Assembly (NCBI GenBank): GCA_009773805.1
Contig: WTXA01000001.1
Coordinates: forward strand, 496,001 to 560,000
Reading direction: 5' to 3'
Source: Fusobacteriota bacterium
Lineage (GTDB): Bacteria; Bacillota; TC1
Length of the DNA: 64,000 nucleotides
Part shown: piece by piece, positions 40,663-50,679 of the stretch
How positions within the stretch are numbered: position 1 is the stretch's first letter
How the letters are laid out: every line of letters begins with the position of its first letter
Translations under genes and position numbers: made by a program
Notes under the pieces: generated by a model
What the model was told of the DNA's origin: nothing
What the model saw: only the letters and a program-made list of their open reading frames with translations
Databases searched by the model: none

Positions 40663-42308
40663 CTTTCCACTCTTTTCTTGAACCAGGACTCTATATTTTC
40701 AATTTTACCTGTAGCCCCTATCAAGCTTTTTCCTACAACATTTATATATAGTTTCAACTTAGGCTCTGTTCCTGAAGGCCTTACTCCTACCCAACTACCA
40801 TCCGTGAATTTATAATAAAGAAGGTCAGTGTTTTCTTCATCTATTGTTTTTGTTAGATAATCATTTAATGTATCTAAATCAAGTTCAGCACCAAATTCTC
40901 CAGGTCCATTGTCCCTTAGATCTTTCATTATACCCTTGATAGTTTCAATACCCTTTATACCTGGAATGACATATGATATTTGTTTTTCTTGATAATAACC
41001 ATGTTTATCATATAGTTCATTTAATTTATCTAGTAAGTTTTTACCATCTTTTTTTAAGACACCAGCTAGCTCTGCTATTAAGAAGGCAGCACTTATCCCA
41101 TCTTTATCTCTAATGAAGTCCTCAGCTAGATATCCTATACTTTCTTCATAAACAAAATATACTTTCCCATTATCTGCAAAAATTTCATCCATTTTTTTAC
41201 CAAGATTCTTAAAACCTGTAAATGTACGTACAGCTCCTACTCCATAGAAGCCAGCAATTTTTTCTCCTAGATCAGATGTAACTATAGATGTAATTATATA
41301 TGACTTTTCATTTATAATACTCTTATTACTAAGTATATAGTCAATCAATAAAGCACCTATCTGGTTTCCAGTTAAATAAATATAGTCTTCATTATTAAGT
41401 ACCATTACTCCTAGTCTATCCCCATCAGGATCAGTTGCAAGTAATATTTCCCCTCCAACTTTATAACCTTCTTCTATAATCATTTTCAAAGCTTCTTTTT
41501 CTTCTGGGTTAGGTTTTTTCGCTGTAGGGAAATCGCCATTTGGTTGACACTGTTCATCTACTAAGTAGCAATTGGCTCCAACTTCATCAAAGATTCTTTT
41601 AATAGGTTTAAGTGCAACTCCATATAAAGGAGTGTAGACAATTTTCAGATCTTTATTAAACTCATTAATACTTAATTTTTTAACCTTATCAATATATATG
41701 TCTTCAAGTTCATTATTAATATATACAATATTCTCAATCTTATCATCCAATTTAAGATCAGCAAAACTTGTAATTGCATTAATTTTATTAGTCATTGCTG
41801 ATGTTTCTTCTGTTGATAGTTGGCACCCATGTTGGTTGTAAACCTTATAACCATTGTATTCAGGTGGGTTATGACTGGCAGTCAAAACCAATCCTCCTGC
41901 TGTCTTTAACTCTCTTATTGCAAATGATAGTTCAGGTGTAGATCTAATTCTGTCATACATATGTACTTTAATTCCATTTCCAGAAAACACCTTAGCTGCC
42001 TCAAAAGCGAAGTCTTCAGACATATGTCTTGTATCGTAAGCAATAGCAACACCCATCTCTTTTGCACCACTTATTTTCTCAATTAAATAATCACAATATC
42101 CTTGAGTAACAGCTCGAATTAAATATTTATTAATTCTACCAGTTCCAAGCCCTCTTATGCCTCTTATGCCTGCAGTTCCAAATTCTAAATCCTGATAAAA
42201 ATTGTTTTTTATTTCTTCTGGTGTCATTGCCTTAAGCAATACCTTATCTTGTGCTGTTATACCTTCATCATTAATCCATTGTTGATGTTTTTTTAACCAA
42301 TTATCCAT
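40653..42308 (-). CDS. Phosphoglucomutase / phosphomannomutase
   Basis: A 551-residue alpha-D-phosphohexomutase. The four family loops are present: phosphoserine loop LTASHNPPEYNGYK (about 143), metal loop ATDPDGDRLGVM (about 289), sugar loop VYEESIGYLA (about 392) and phosphate loop RPSGTEPKLKLYI near the C-terminus. Length and the start GTAGIRGIRGLGTGRIN fit the PgcA type that interconverts glucose-1- and glucose-6-phosphate. UDP-glucose made from it could feed the UgtP-like enzyme at 35127. Confidence 0.95.
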   Translation of the reverse strand: MDNWLKKHQQWINDEGITAQDKVLLKAMTPEEIKNNFYQDLEFGTAGIRGIRGLGTGRINKYLIRAVTQGYCDYLIEKISGAKEMGVAIAYDTRHMSEDFAFEAAKVFSGNGIKVHMYDRIRSTPELSFAIRELKTAGGLVLTASHNPPEYNGYKVYNQHGCQLSTEETSAMTNKINAITSFADLKLDDKIENIVYINNELEDIYIDKVKKLSINEFNKDLKIVYTPLYGVALKPIKRIFDEVGANCYLVDEQCQPNGDFPTAKKPNPEEKEALKMIIEEGYKVGGEILLATDPDGDRLGVMVLNNEDYIYLTGNQIGALLIDYILSNKSIINEKSYIITSIVTSDLGEKIAGFYGVGAVRTFTGFKNLGKKMDEIFADNGKVYFVYEESIGYLAEDFIRDKDGISAAFLIAELAGVLKKDGKNLLDKLNELYDKHGYYQEKQISYVIPGIKGIETIKGIMKDLRDNGPGEFGAELDLDTLNDYLTKTIDEENTDLLYYKFTDGSWVGVRPSGTEPKLKLYINVVGKSLIGATGKIENIESWFKKRVESWL

Positions 42309-42318
42309 TTCTAACTCC

Positions 42319-42918
42319 TTATCTAATCAAAATAAATACTAAAACTAAAATACCTGTAAATATCAAAAGACCTAGTGTTTTAAATATATCTTTGATAAAT
42401 CCATTATTGCTCTGAACCTCTTCGTTATCTATCATTGGAATTTCTTCAATAAAATCTTCCTTATTTAGCAACAATTGTATAGGTTCTGCTTTTTTTGCAT
42501 CTTTTTTCTTTTTAGCATGTCCATAGAAAGAATTTTCCATGTCTTTTTCTGTTAATAATTCACCATTATTTGCTTTAGAAAATATTTCATCTCCACTCGG
42601 TGAATTTCCATCTACTAATTCTATTGTGTTTATTTTTCTAGTATTTTCATAATCTATTAAACTATTTTCAATCGGTATATTTAAATGTCTAAGACTTTTA
42701 TTAGCTAAAAGATCTTTGTATACTAGTACCAAAACCTTGAATTCCTCTAGTTTGTTTTCATCAATTAAAACTAAGAAGCTTTTTTCATTAACCATAGTTT
42801 GAATATTTAGTATTTCTTCTTCTTCCGTTTTATATTGAAATTGATGAAAATCTAAAAATGAAAGAAATTCTTTCACATTAACTTCCCTGTCAAGTTTTAG
42901 TCTTAATAAATCATTCAT
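42319..42918 (-). CDS. Tail-anchored protein of unknown function
   Basis: A 199-residue protein I do not recognise. The N-terminal 75 residues look like a small alpha/beta domain (FLSFLDFHQFQYKTEEEEI, SFLVLIDENKLEEFKVLVLVYK). An acidic, lysine-rich linker follows, and one membrane helix (about 177-198) ends the protein. It would be held in the membrane with its bulk in the cytosol. It lies between folP and the phosphohexomutase, 22 and 10 bases away. Confidence 0.75.
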   Translation of the reverse strand: MNDLLRLKLDREVNVKEFLSFLDFHQFQYKTEEEEILNIQTMVNEKSFLVLIDENKLEEFKVLVLVYKDLLANKSLRHLNIPIENSLIDYENTRKINTIELVDGNSPSGDEIFSKANNGELLTEKDMENSFYGHAKKKKDAKKAEPIQLLLNKEDFIEEIPMIDNEEVQSNNGFIKDIFKTLGLLIFTGILVLVFILIR

Positions 42919-42940
42919 TTAAATCCTCCACTTATTTATT

Positions 42941-43753
42941 CTACTTATTATTTAATATTTCTTTTGCAAGTCTGGCACAATCAACATTTTCTTTAACATC
43001 ATGAACTCTGATAATATTAGCACCATTAAAAACTCCAATAGCTGTTGTTGCTAATGTTCCTGCTATACCTTCTTTAGGTTTAACCTTCAAGGTCTCCCAA
43101 ACTATCCTTTTTCTTGAAGCTCCTAGCAATATAGGTCTTCCAAATTTCTTAAGATATCCAATATTATTAATTAGTCTAAAACTATCATTTGCTGAAATCC
43201 CAAAGCCAATACCAGGGTCAACTATAATTTTTTCTTCTTTAATGCCAAATTCCTTTGCCAAGTTTAAGGAAAACATCATGAATTTATCTAAGTCTTTCAA
43301 TATGTCCCCAGTAGTTTCCATTATTCTACGGTTCATCATAACACAAATAGGAACTTGATAATATGCTACTACTTCGCCTAATCTTTTGTCTCCTTGAAGA
43401 CCCATAATATCATTTATCATACTGGCACCAGCTTTAATTACAGCTTCAGCAACTACTCCTTTATATGTATCAACCGATATTGGTAAGTTCACATTATTTG
43501 TTAATATCTTAATCGGTTCTATTATTCTCTTCAATTCCACATCAGCTTCTACAAATATAGCTCCTGGACGAGTTGATTCCCCGCCTATATCAATGATAGA
43601 TGCACCTTCACTTTCCATTTCAAGGGCTTTTTCTAGTGCATTTTGCACATCAAAATATTCTCCCCCATCAGAGAAAGAATCAGGTGTTATATTTAAAATT
43701 CCCATTATATAAGCATTTTTCTCGAAATCTAGTACCTTGTTGCCAATAATCAT
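42941..43753 (-). CDS. folP: Dihydropteroate synthase
   Basis: A 270-residue folate enzyme joining pterin diphosphate and p-aminobenzoate. It has MGILNITPDSFSDGGEYF, IDIGGESTRPGA, the SVDTYKGVVAEA strand, MINDIMG, IIVDPGIGFG and LLGASRKRI. It heads the operon folP, tail-anchored protein, phosphohexomutase, HEAT-like protein, comF. AGGAG is clear upstream. Other folate genes are not in the window. Confidence 0.96.
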   Translation of the reverse strand: MIIGNKVLDFEKNAYIMGILNITPDSFSDGGEYFDVQNALEKALEMESEGASIIDIGGESTRPGAIFVEADVELKRIIEPIKILTNNVNLPISVDTYKGVVAEAVIKAGASMINDIMGLQGDKRLGEVVAYYQVPICVMMNRRIMETTGDILKDLDKFMMFSLNLAKEFGIKEEKIIVDPGIGFGISANDSFRLINNIGYLKKFGRPILLGASRKRIVWETLKVKPKEGIAGTLATTAIGVFNGANIIRVHDVKENVDCARLAKEILNNK

Positions 43754-43777
43754 AGTTTGCTCCTTTGGTTCTATTTC

Positions 43778-43786
43778 ATTATAGCA
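43778..43786 (-). promoter_or_regulatory. Extended -10 promoter for folP operon
   Basis: TGCTATAAT on the minus strand, about 25 bases before the folP start. A second TGATATAAT lies just upstream. Confidence 0.6.
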
Positions 43787-43832
43787 AATTATATCAGTTT
43801 TTTCATCTTTCTAGTTATGGCAATCATTATTA

Positions 43833-43862
43833 AAAGGACTAAGTTTTGATACTTAGTCCTTT
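43833..43862 (-). terminator. trp operon terminator overlapping trpA stop
   Basis: A 12-bp stem (43833-43844 with 43851-43862, 6-base loop) is followed by TAATAATG after a CCTTT arm. Its 5' arm contains the trpA TAA stop. Confidence 0.8.
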
Positions 43863-44635
43863 AAGCTTTTTATAAAATTGCCGACATGTGTCGGAGCCTC
43901 TTTTCCATATAGTGCAATAATATTTACTATTGCACTTCCAACAATATAACCATCCCAGTTCCCTTTAAGTCTGTCAATTTGTTCCTTGTTAGATAACCCA
44001 AAACCTAATGCTAGTGGCAGATCAGTTTCTGTCCTCAATCTGTCATAGAAATCACTTAGATTTGTAGTTATATTTTTTCTTTCACCAGTCACTCCAAGTG
44101 AAGAGACACAATAGATAAAACCTTCACTTTTATTAATAATTTTCTTTAATCTTACACTCTTTGTAGTTGGGGCCACTAAATTAATTATTAATAAATTCAC
44201 ATCATGAGCTAGTTCCTTAACTTCTTCTACTTCTTCAAAAGGAAGGTCTGGTACTATTAAACCATCTACTCCCACCTCACTACATTTTTTCATAAAATTT
44301 TCTATCCCATACTTATATATCAAGTTAACATAAAGCATTAATATTATTGGTAAGTCATAGTTTTCTCTAATTCTCTTGACCAAGGAAAATACATCATCAG
44401 TAGTTGTATGGCTAGCTAAGGCTCTATAGCTGGCCTTTTCAATGGTTGGGCCCTCTGCAAGAGGGTCTGAAAAGGGTATACCTATCTCCAATATATCTAT
44501 ACCATTATTAATCATTTGCTCAACCACATCATAGGAGGTATCAATATCTGGATCTCCAGCTGTTAAAAAAGTGATTAAAGCTTTTTGATTGTTATCCTTT
44601 AATTCTTTGAATTTTTTCTCTATTCTATTGTGCAT
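43853..44635 (-). CDS. trpA: Tryptophan synthase alpha subunit
   Basis: A 260-residue TIM barrel that cleaves indole-3-glycerol phosphate to indole for the beta subunit. The catalytic glutamate is in [18 protein letters not shown] and the aspartate in [12 protein letters not shown]. The phosphate loop is [11 protein letters not shown], then GYIVGSAIV. It overlaps trpB by 11 bases and ends the operon; its stop lies inside the terminator stem. Confidence 0.97.
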   Translation of the reverse strand: MHNRIEKKFKELKDNNQKALITFLTAGDPDIDTSYDVVEQMINNGIDILEIGIPFSDPLAEGPTIEKASYRALASHTTTDDVFSLVKRIRENYDLPIILMLYVNLIYKYGIENFMKKCSEVGVDGLIVPDLPFEEVEEVKELAHDVNLLIINLVAPTTKSVRLKKIINKSEGFIYCVSSLGVTGERKNITTNLSDFYDRLRTETDLPLALGFGLSNKEQIDRLKGNWDGYIVGSAIVNIIALYGKEAPTHVGNFIKSLKD

Positions 44636-45809
44636 CTAAATCCACCCCTTTATACCTAGCTACTTGATAAACATCCTTATCTCCTCTACCAGATAGATTC
44701 ACTACAATTATCTTATCCTTACCCATTTCTCTGGCAAGTTTCATTGTATAGTAAATTGCATGAGCGCTTTCTATTGCTGGTATTATCCCCTCCATTTTCG
44801 AGAGATATTCAAAGGCTTCAACAGCTTCTCTATCGTTCACAGGATAATATTCAGCACGACCAATACTTGAAAGATAAGCATGTTCAGGGCCAATTCCAGG
44901 ATAATCAAGACCTGCTGACATGGAGTATACAGGCATTATTTTGCCATACTCATCTTGTAGGAATTTTGATTTCATACCGTGGAATATACCTGTACTTCCT
45001 TTGGAAATTGTTGCAGCATGAAACTCAGTATCTATTCCGTCTCCTGCTGCTTCAATTCCTATCAGTCTTATCTTTTTATCATCAACGAAATCATGAAATA
45101 TGCCAATAGCGTTACTACCGCCTCCAACACAGGCAACGATGGCATCTGGCAATCTTCCTTCAATTTTTTCGATTTGTGCTCTTACTTCTTCTCCAATAAT
45201 CTTTTGAAACTCTCTTACCATAATAGGATATGGATGAGGCCCAACAACTGAACCCATCAAATAGTAAGTATCTTCGATTTCTCTAGTCCATTGTCTGAAA
45301 GCCTCGTTCACTGCATCTTTTAAGGTTCCCGTACCAGAATCAACACTAGTTACTTTTGCCCCAAGCAACTCCATTCTAAAGACATTAAGAGCTTGTCTTT
45401 CAACATCCTCCTTACCCATGAAGACATGACATTCCATTTTAAAAAGAGCCGCAATAGTTGCTGTAGCAACACCATGTTGTCCTGCACCAGTTTCACAAAT
45501 TATCTTTTTCTTACCCATTTTTTTAGCTAGCAACATTTGTCCCAATACATTATTTATTTTATGAGATCCTGTATGATTTAAATCTTCTCTTTTAAGATAA
45601 ATCTTGGCTCCCCCTAAATCCTTAGTCATTTCACTTGCATAATAAAGTTTTGATGGTCTATTAGCAACTGTATCAAAAAGTTCTGCCAATTCTTTAACAA
45701 ATATAGAATCTCTACTGTATTTATTAAATGCTTCTTCAATTTCTATCAAAGCTTCCATTAGTGTTTCCGGAACATATTGCCCTCCAAACTCTCCAAATCT
45801 TTTATCCAT
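44625..45809 (-). CDS. trpB: Tryptophan synthase beta subunit
   Basis: A 394-residue PLP enzyme condensing indole with serine. The PLP lysine is in [14 protein letters not shown], the glutamate in [13 protein letters not shown], and the phosphate loop is [10 protein letters not shown]. The start [19 protein letters not shown] is the classical TrpB1 form that pairs with TrpA. It overlaps trpF by eight bases. Confidence 0.98.
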   Translation of the reverse strand: MDKRFGEFGGQYVPETLMEALIEIEEAFNKYSRDSIFVKELAELFDTVANRPSKLYYASEMTKDLGGAKIYLKREDLNHTGSHKINNVLGQMLLAKKMGKKKIICETGAGQHGVATATIAALFKMECHVFMGKEDVERQALNVFRMELLGAKVTSVDSGTGTLKDAVNEAFRQWTREIEDTYYLMGSVVGPHPYPIMVREFQKIIGEEVRAQIEKIEGRLPDAIVACVGGGSNAIGIFHDFVDDKKIRLIGIEAAGDGIDTEFHAATISKGSTGIFHGMKSKFLQDEYGKIMPVYSMSAGLDYPGIGPEHAYLSSIGRAEYYPVNDREAVEAFEYLSKMEGIIPAIESAHAIYYTMKLAREMGKDKIIVVNLSGRGDKDVYQVARYKGVDLDAQ

Positions 45810-46416
45810 TATTCTTTACCATCCTACTTATTTCTTTCATTAATTCTAAACTTTTATAACCATCAATTTCAATACCACTACTAATATCAATACCAATTGG
45901 TCTAAGTAACTGGAGTGCTGCCTCAATATTATCAATCTTTAACCCACCTGCTAGAAAATATGGTTTTTTGAAGTTATCTTGATATTTGGCAATTAATTCC
46001 CAATCTGCAGCTTCACCACTTCCTCCACCTTTAGTGCTATCAATTAGTACTAAATCTGCTGGTATTTCATTAAAATCAATAAGATACTCCTCACTCCCTG
46101 GTATTGCCTTCCAAACATCACCATTAAACCTTGATTTCAATTCAACTATATAATCATTGGATTCACTTCCATGTAGTTGAATAATCTCTAAACCTACATA
46201 CTCAGCAATTTCAAGCACTTCTTCTAACCTTTGGTCCATAAAGACGCCAACTAATTTAACAAGACCGAAATCCAGTCCTTTAATCATTGCCTTAGCCTGT
46301 TCACTATCAACTTTTCTCTTGCTTTTAGCAAAGATAATGCCTAGGTAGTCGATCTCACATTTCAGTGCTTTTTCAATATCAATTCTAGATCTAAAACCAC
46401 AGAATTTCAGTTTCAT
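45802..46416 (-). CDS. trpF: Phosphoribosylanthranilate isomerase
   Basis: A 204-residue TIM-barrel enzyme for the Amadori step from phosphoribosylanthranilate. Signatures: [15 protein letters not shown] with the catalytic cysteine, [25 protein letters not shown] and the phosphate site [10 protein letters not shown] with the terminal GIDISSGIE. Overlaps trpC by four bases (ATGA). Confidence 0.95.
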   Translation of the reverse strand: MKLKFCGFRSRIDIEKALKCEIDYLGIIFAKSKRKVDSEQAKAMIKGLDFGLVKLVGVFMDQRLEEVLEIAEYVGLEIIQLHGSESNDYIVELKSRFNGDVWKAIPGSEEYLIDFNEIPADLVLIDSTKGGGSGEAADWELIAKYQDNFKKPYFLAGGLKIDNIEAALQLLRPIGIDISSGIEIDGYKSLELMKEISRMVKNNG

Positions 46417-47192
46417 ATTCCCAGTCCCTTTATAGCTTTTACTATATCCTCGCTTCTCATTAGTGTTTCACCAATAAGAATACCCTTGACTCCTAAGTTC
46501 TTCAAATACTTAACATCTTCAGTTGTCTTTATTCCACTTTCAGAAATTACTAATTTATTAGTAGGAACTAAGTCCATTAATCTACTAGTTGTACCTAGGT
46601 CTACCTCGAAAGTCTTTAAGTTTCTATTATTAATACCAATAATTCTAGCACCTATATCAATAGCTACTTGTAGTTCCTCTTTTGTATGAACTTCAACAAT
46701 AGTATCAAGTCCTAAACTATCTGCCAATGTTAAGTACTCAATCAGTTTTTCTTTATCAAGAATGGCAACAATCAATAATATGACTGAAGCACCTAAGTAC
46801 TTGCTATGATAAATTTGATAAGGGTCTATAATGAAATCTTTTCTTAGAATTGGAATTTCAACTCTCGCCGCTATATCACTTAAGTATCTATTACTTCCCA
46901 TAAAATATTCTTCTTCAGTTAAAACAGATATGGCTCCTGCACCACCTGTTTGATATTTTAAAGCAGTTTCAACAGGATTCATATGGGCATTAATTAGACC
47001 TTTTGAAGGAGAAGCTTTTTTCACTTCAGCAATTAGTGTTAATTCTCTTGATTTCAAAACCTGCTCCAAAAGAAATTTTTGACTATCATCTGTATTAGCA
47101 TCAATCAAAGCCTTGATTTCCTCTAAGTTAATTAATAATTTTTCTCGTTCCAATTGTTCTTTTCTTTTTTCAACAATTTTATCTAATATCAT
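46413..47192 (-). CDS. trpC: Indole-3-glycerol phosphate synthase
   Basis: A 259-residue barrel. It shows LIAEVKKASPSKGLI with the catalytic lysine, ISVLTEEEYFMGS, PILRKDFIIDPYQI, LIVEVHTKEEL-like IVEVHTKEEL, INNRNLKTFEVDL and VISESGI. It makes the substrate of tryptophan synthase. One-base overlap with trpGD (TAATG), so the two are coupled. Confidence 0.97.
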   Translation of the reverse strand: MILDKIVEKRKEQLEREKLLINLEEIKALIDANTDDSQKFLLEQVLKSRELTLIAEVKKASPSKGLINAHMNPVETALKYQTGGAGAISVLTEEEYFMGSNRYLSDIAARVEIPILRKDFIIDPYQIYHSKYLGASVILLIVAILDKEKLIEYLTLADSLGLDTIVEVHTKEELQVAIDIGARIIGINNRNLKTFEVDLGTTSRLMDLVPTNKLVISESGIKTTEDVKYLKNLGVKGILIGETLMRSEDIVKAIKGLGI

Positions 47193-48835
47193 TACGCCCC
47201 CCTTTGACTTGCTTTTATAAGCTCTTGAAGTTTTTTCAAGGCTCTACCAGAGTCAATGGAATCTTTTGCTATTCTAACTCCTTCTTCTATTGTCTTTGCA
47301 ATACCTCTAACATATAGAGCACAGGCACTATTAAAGACCACTATATCCCTCATCGGACCTTTTTTACCACCTAATATTTCTAATGTAATTCTACTGTTTT
47401 CTTGACTATCACCACCCACAAGCTTTGATATTTCTGTTCTCTTCAGTCCGTAGTCTTCACCTCTTATTAGATATTTACTTAATTTGCCATTCCTTATTTC
47501 GCAAACCAAGGTTTCAGATGTAGTTGATACTTCATCTAGTCCATCAAGACCATGAACTACCATACCACCTTTAATTCCTAAGTTTAAAAGCACTTTGCCT
47601 AATGGTTCAACCAAAGCTTCATCATAAACACCCATTAGAATATAGTCTGTAGCTGCTGGATTTGCTAAAGGTCCAAGTATATTAAAAACACTTCTTAAGC
47701 CAACTTCTCTTCTAGGTGTTGCAGCAAATCTCATAGATTTATGAAACACAGGAGCAAACATAAAAGCTACCCCAACTTCGTCAACAATTTCCTTAATTCT
47801 ATCTGGGCTTAGGTCGATTTTAACTCCTAAGCGTTCTAAGACATCAGCACTACCGCTTTTACTACTTACACTTCTATTACCGTGTTTAGCTACCTTTGCT
47901 CCAGCCCCAGCTAATATAAAAGCTGAAGTTGTTGATATATTAAAAGTATGATGGAGATCACCACCTGTTCCTACTATATCAATAGCTGATTCTAATCCTT
48001 CTACAACGGCTGCATTTTTTCTCATGGTTTTAGCAAAACCAGTTATTTCTTCAATGCTTTCACCTTTGATGCTTAAGGCTGTCATAAATGATGCTATTTG
48101 TGAATCTGTTGAATAATTGTTCATTATTATATCCATAGCTTCGCTAGCTTCTGCTTCAGTCAAACTTGACCCTTCAACAACTTTCTTAATATAAACTTTT
48201 AATTGATTCTTTTCATTTTGAGGTATGTTTATTTCTACACTCTTTAAAGTGCTAAGTCTCAAACCAATTACTTCAGTTATAAAGTTCTTAATAATCAACT
48301 TGCCATATTTTGTAAGTATTGATTCAGGATGATATTGAACACCATAAAGAGGATACACTTTGTCTTCTATGGACATAATTTCTCCATCTTCAGTTATTCC
48401 GGTAATCAAGAAGTTCTTTGGTAAGGATTCTTTTTCAACTGCTAGTGAATGGTACCTGGTAACATTTATTTTATCTGGGAATCCCTTGTATAATTTACTC
48501 TTGTTATCTATTTGGATCATACTTGGCTTGCCATGAACTATTTCCTTAGCATAAGATACAACTCCCCCAAATACTTCTCCCATACCTTGGTGTCCTAAAC
48601 ATACTCCGAGTATTGGTATATCCCTATAGAACTCTCTAATAACACTCAAGCTAATACCACTATCAATAGGTCTACCAGGACCTGGTGAGATGACAATTCC
48701 ATCTGGTTTTAAAATTCTAATATCATCAATTGTGATTTCATCGTTTCTTCTTACCATTACCTCATCATATAATTCACCGATATATTGATATAAATTATAT
48801 GTAAATGAATCGTAATTATCTATTATTAAAATCAT
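47192..48835 (-). CDS. trpGD: TrpG-TrpD fusion: anthranilate synthase glutaminase and phosphoribosyltransferase
   Basis: A 547-residue fusion. Residues 1 to about 195 form the class I glutaminase: IDNYDSFTYNLYQYIG, nucleophile cysteine in LGVCLGHQGMGE and the His/Glu of GVQYHPESIL. A linker of about 20 residues leads to anthranilate phosphoribosyltransferase: VGTGGDLHHTFNISTTSAF, KHGNRSVSSKSGSADVLE and MGVYDEALVEPLG. Both halves keep their catalytic motifs. It makes anthranilate's ammonia and then uses anthranilate, channelling two steps. Overlaps trpE by ATGA. Confidence 0.97.
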   Translation of the reverse strand: MILIIDNYDSFTYNLYQYIGELYDEVMVRRNDEITIDDIRILKPDGIVISPGPGRPIDSGISLSVIREFYRDIPILGVCLGHQGMGEVFGGVVSYAKEIVHGKPSMIQIDNKSKLYKGFPDKINVTRYHSLAVEKESLPKNFLITGITEDGEIMSIEDKVYPLYGVQYHPESILTKYGKLIIKNFITEVIGLRLSTLKSVEINIPQNEKNQLKVYIKKVVEGSSLTEAEASEAMDIIMNNYSTDSQIASFMTALSIKGESIEEITGFAKTMRKNAAVVEGLESAIDIVGTGGDLHHTFNISTTSAFILAGAGAKVAKHGNRSVSSKSGSADVLERLGVKIDLSPDRIKEIVDEVGVAFMFAPVFHKSMRFAATPRREVGLRSVFNILGPLANPAATDYILMGVYDEALVEPLGKVLLNLGIKGGMVVHGLDGLDEVSTTSETLVCEIRNGKLSKYLIRGEDYGLKRTEISKLVGGDSQENSRITLEILGGKKGPMRDIVVFNSACALYVRGIAKTIEEGVRIAKDSIDSGRALKKLQELIKASQRGA

Positions 48836-50313
48836 AGTTTGCTTGCCTCCTCAATGGCCTTGATCATGGCTTTGGCTTTAGTTTCACATTCTAGGTATTC
48901 CTTTTCTGGGATACTATCTTGAACAATACCGGCTCCAGCTTGTATATAAGCCTTATTGTCTTTAATCAATACTGTTCTAATTGCAATACAGGTATCCATT
49001 ACTCCATCGAAGGATATATAGCCGATGGTTCCACCATATAGACAACGTTTATTCTTTTCCAACTCATCAATTATTTCCATAGCCTTAACCTTAGGCGCAC
49101 CTGATAATGTACCGGCAGGTAGCACTGCCTTTAAGGCATCTATCATAGTCATGTCCTCCCTCAAATCTCCCTCCACCTGACTGGTGATATGGAATAGTTG
49201 GGAATATTTTTCAATAACCATTAGTTGAGGGACTTGAACACTTCCAAACTTAGAGACTTTTCCTATATCATTACGTCCTAAATCTACCAGCATTATGTGT
49301 TCAGCTTTTTCCTTTTCATCATTCATCAATTTGCTTTCCATCAGTTTATCTTCGTAAACATCCTTGCCTCTTCTTATAGTACCTGCTATAGGTTTAGTTG
49401 TTATTTTACCCTCTTCTACATTTACTAACATTTCAGGAGAGGCTCCTGCTATCGAGAAGTCTTCTGTTTGTATAAAATACATATATGGTGATGGATTTGT
49501 TGATCTTAACATCCTGTAGATATTGAAGGCTTCAGGTGGATTTTCCACTTCAAATCTATTTGATAGTACTACTTGGAAAATATCGCCTTCTACAATTCTT
49601 TCCTTGGCAATTTCTACATTTCTAATATATTCCTCTTTTGTGATGTTACTTCTAACAATAGGTTCAACAACGTTTTTTTCACCTCTGTTCATATAGGTAA
49701 ATCTTGTTATTTCTTCCATTATCTTATCTGCTCTTTTAGTTCCGTTAATATAATTCTTTTGATAATCTCCTATAGTTGGTATATTTATAGTTACGCTTAA
49801 CTCATGAGTTAAATGATCAAAAGCTATAATCTCTGTACATTTAAATAAAAGTATGTCAGGAATTTTCAGATCATCAAATGGTACATTGATCAATTTATTT
49901 TCTACATATCTTACTGTATCATAACTGAAATATCCAATGTATCCTCCTGATAATTTTGGACAGCCTTCTATTTTAGGACTATTATTAACCAATAGTAAAT
50001 TGTTTATATATTCCAAGGGATTGACACCAATTATTTCCTTTACCACACCATCAATTTTATGTGCTATCTTACCATCTCTAACTTCGATAGTTTCAATAGG
50101 ATCATAAGCAATAAATGAATATCTACCCCATTTGTCACCATTTTCTACACTCTCTAGTAGAAGGGCATTCTTATGAGCATCCTTTAAGGAAAGGAATACA
50201 TTAACCAAGGTGCTTGAATCATAGAGCATTTTGGTTGTTATAGGTAAATATTGATAGTTTTCAAGATATTTACTACCATCATCTAAACTCGGGGTAAATT
50301 TTCTTTCATTCAT
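48832..50313 (-). CDS. trpE: Anthranilate synthase component I
   Basis: A 493-residue chorismate-using enzyme. The C-terminal domain has IAGASPEMLVNVEEG, ITTKPIAGTIRRGKD, HIMLVDLGRNDIGKV and AGAGIVQDSIPEKEYLE. The N-terminal region keeps an LLES serine motif for tryptophan feedback binding (ALLLESVENGDKWGRYSFI). ATG 50313 is preceded by GAAAGG at nine bases, whereas ATG 50322 touches that site and the longer frame runs into the leader terminator. First gene of the operon. Confidence 0.96.
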   Translation of the reverse strand: MNERKFTPSLDDGSKYLENYQYLPITTKMLYDSSTLVNVFLSLKDAHKNALLLESVENGDKWGRYSFIAYDPIETIEVRDGKIAHKIDGVVKEIIGVNPLEYINNLLLVNNSPKIEGCPKLSGGYIGYFSYDTVRYVENKLINVPFDDLKIPDILLFKCTEIIAFDHLTHELSVTINIPTIGDYQKNYINGTKRADKIMEEITRFTYMNRGEKNVVEPIVRSNITKEEYIRNVEIAKERIVEGDIFQVVLSNRFEVENPPEAFNIYRMLRSTNPSPYMYFIQTEDFSIAGASPEMLVNVEEGKITTKPIAGTIRRGKDVYEDKLMESKLMNDEKEKAEHIMLVDLGRNDIGKVSKFGSVQVPQLMVIEKYSQLFHITSQVEGDLREDMTMIDALKAVLPAGTLSGAPKVKAMEIIDELEKNKRCLYGGTIGYISFDGVMDTCIAIRTVLIKDNKAYIQAGAGIVQDSIPEKEYLECETKAKAMIKAIEEASKL

Positions 50314-50323
50314 TTTAAACATC

Positions 50324-50580
50324 CTTTCAAAAACAAAAAGAGTCAATCATCCTAGGGACGATTGACTCGTGGTGCCACCCAATTTCGAATTATTTTCATA
50401 ATTCCTTTAACAGGTACTAACATACCCTGTCCCTGTAACGTGGGACCAACGGCTTGGTATACTTATGTTGCCATTTTCCACCAGCTTCTCACAAATCCAT
50501 TCCCCATTGTTACTAACACTGAATTTCCACCATCATCAGATCTCTATAGTCGTTTTTCAATAAGTACTTACCTTTGCTCA
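50324..50580 (-). promoter_or_regulatory. Tryptophan T-box leader with terminator
   Basis: A T-box riboswitch read on the minus strand. The base of stem I pairs 50558-50572 with 50456-50470 (GGTA and TACTTAT segments). The specifier UGG at 50471-50473 lies just above it on the 3' side, in the canonical place, giving tryptophan specificity. The T-box core GGGTGGCACCACG spans about 50368-50380. The terminator is a 13-bp stem (50340-50352 with 50356-50368) followed by TTTTTGTTTTTG. Uncharged tRNA-Trp should stabilise the antiterminator and switch trp transcription on. Confidence 0.92.
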
Positions 50581-50599
50581 ACGAATTTAATTAACTCTT

Positions 50600-50628
50600 T
50601 TATTAAATTTTATGTATTTACAATACAA
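50600..50628 (-). promoter_or_regulatory. Candidate trp promoter
   Basis: TTGTAT (50623-50628) and TAATAA (50600-50605) with a 17-base spacer, minus strand, about 30 bases before stem I. Confidence 0.5.
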
Positions 50629-50638
50629 GATTATTGTA
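50619..50638. repeat. Inverted repeat over trp -35 region
   Basis: TACAATA and TATTGTA arms, 6-base spacer, covering the candidate -35. Could be an operator; no regulator is known. Confidence 0.4.
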
Positions 50639-50679
50639 GCATAGCCATTTCTAAAATACTAGATGAATATTTAATAATA

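Noticed and set aside
44744-45251. Plus-strand ORFs of 90-121 codons within trpB
   Set aside because: They are antisense shadows of trpB with low-complexity composition and no ribosome site.
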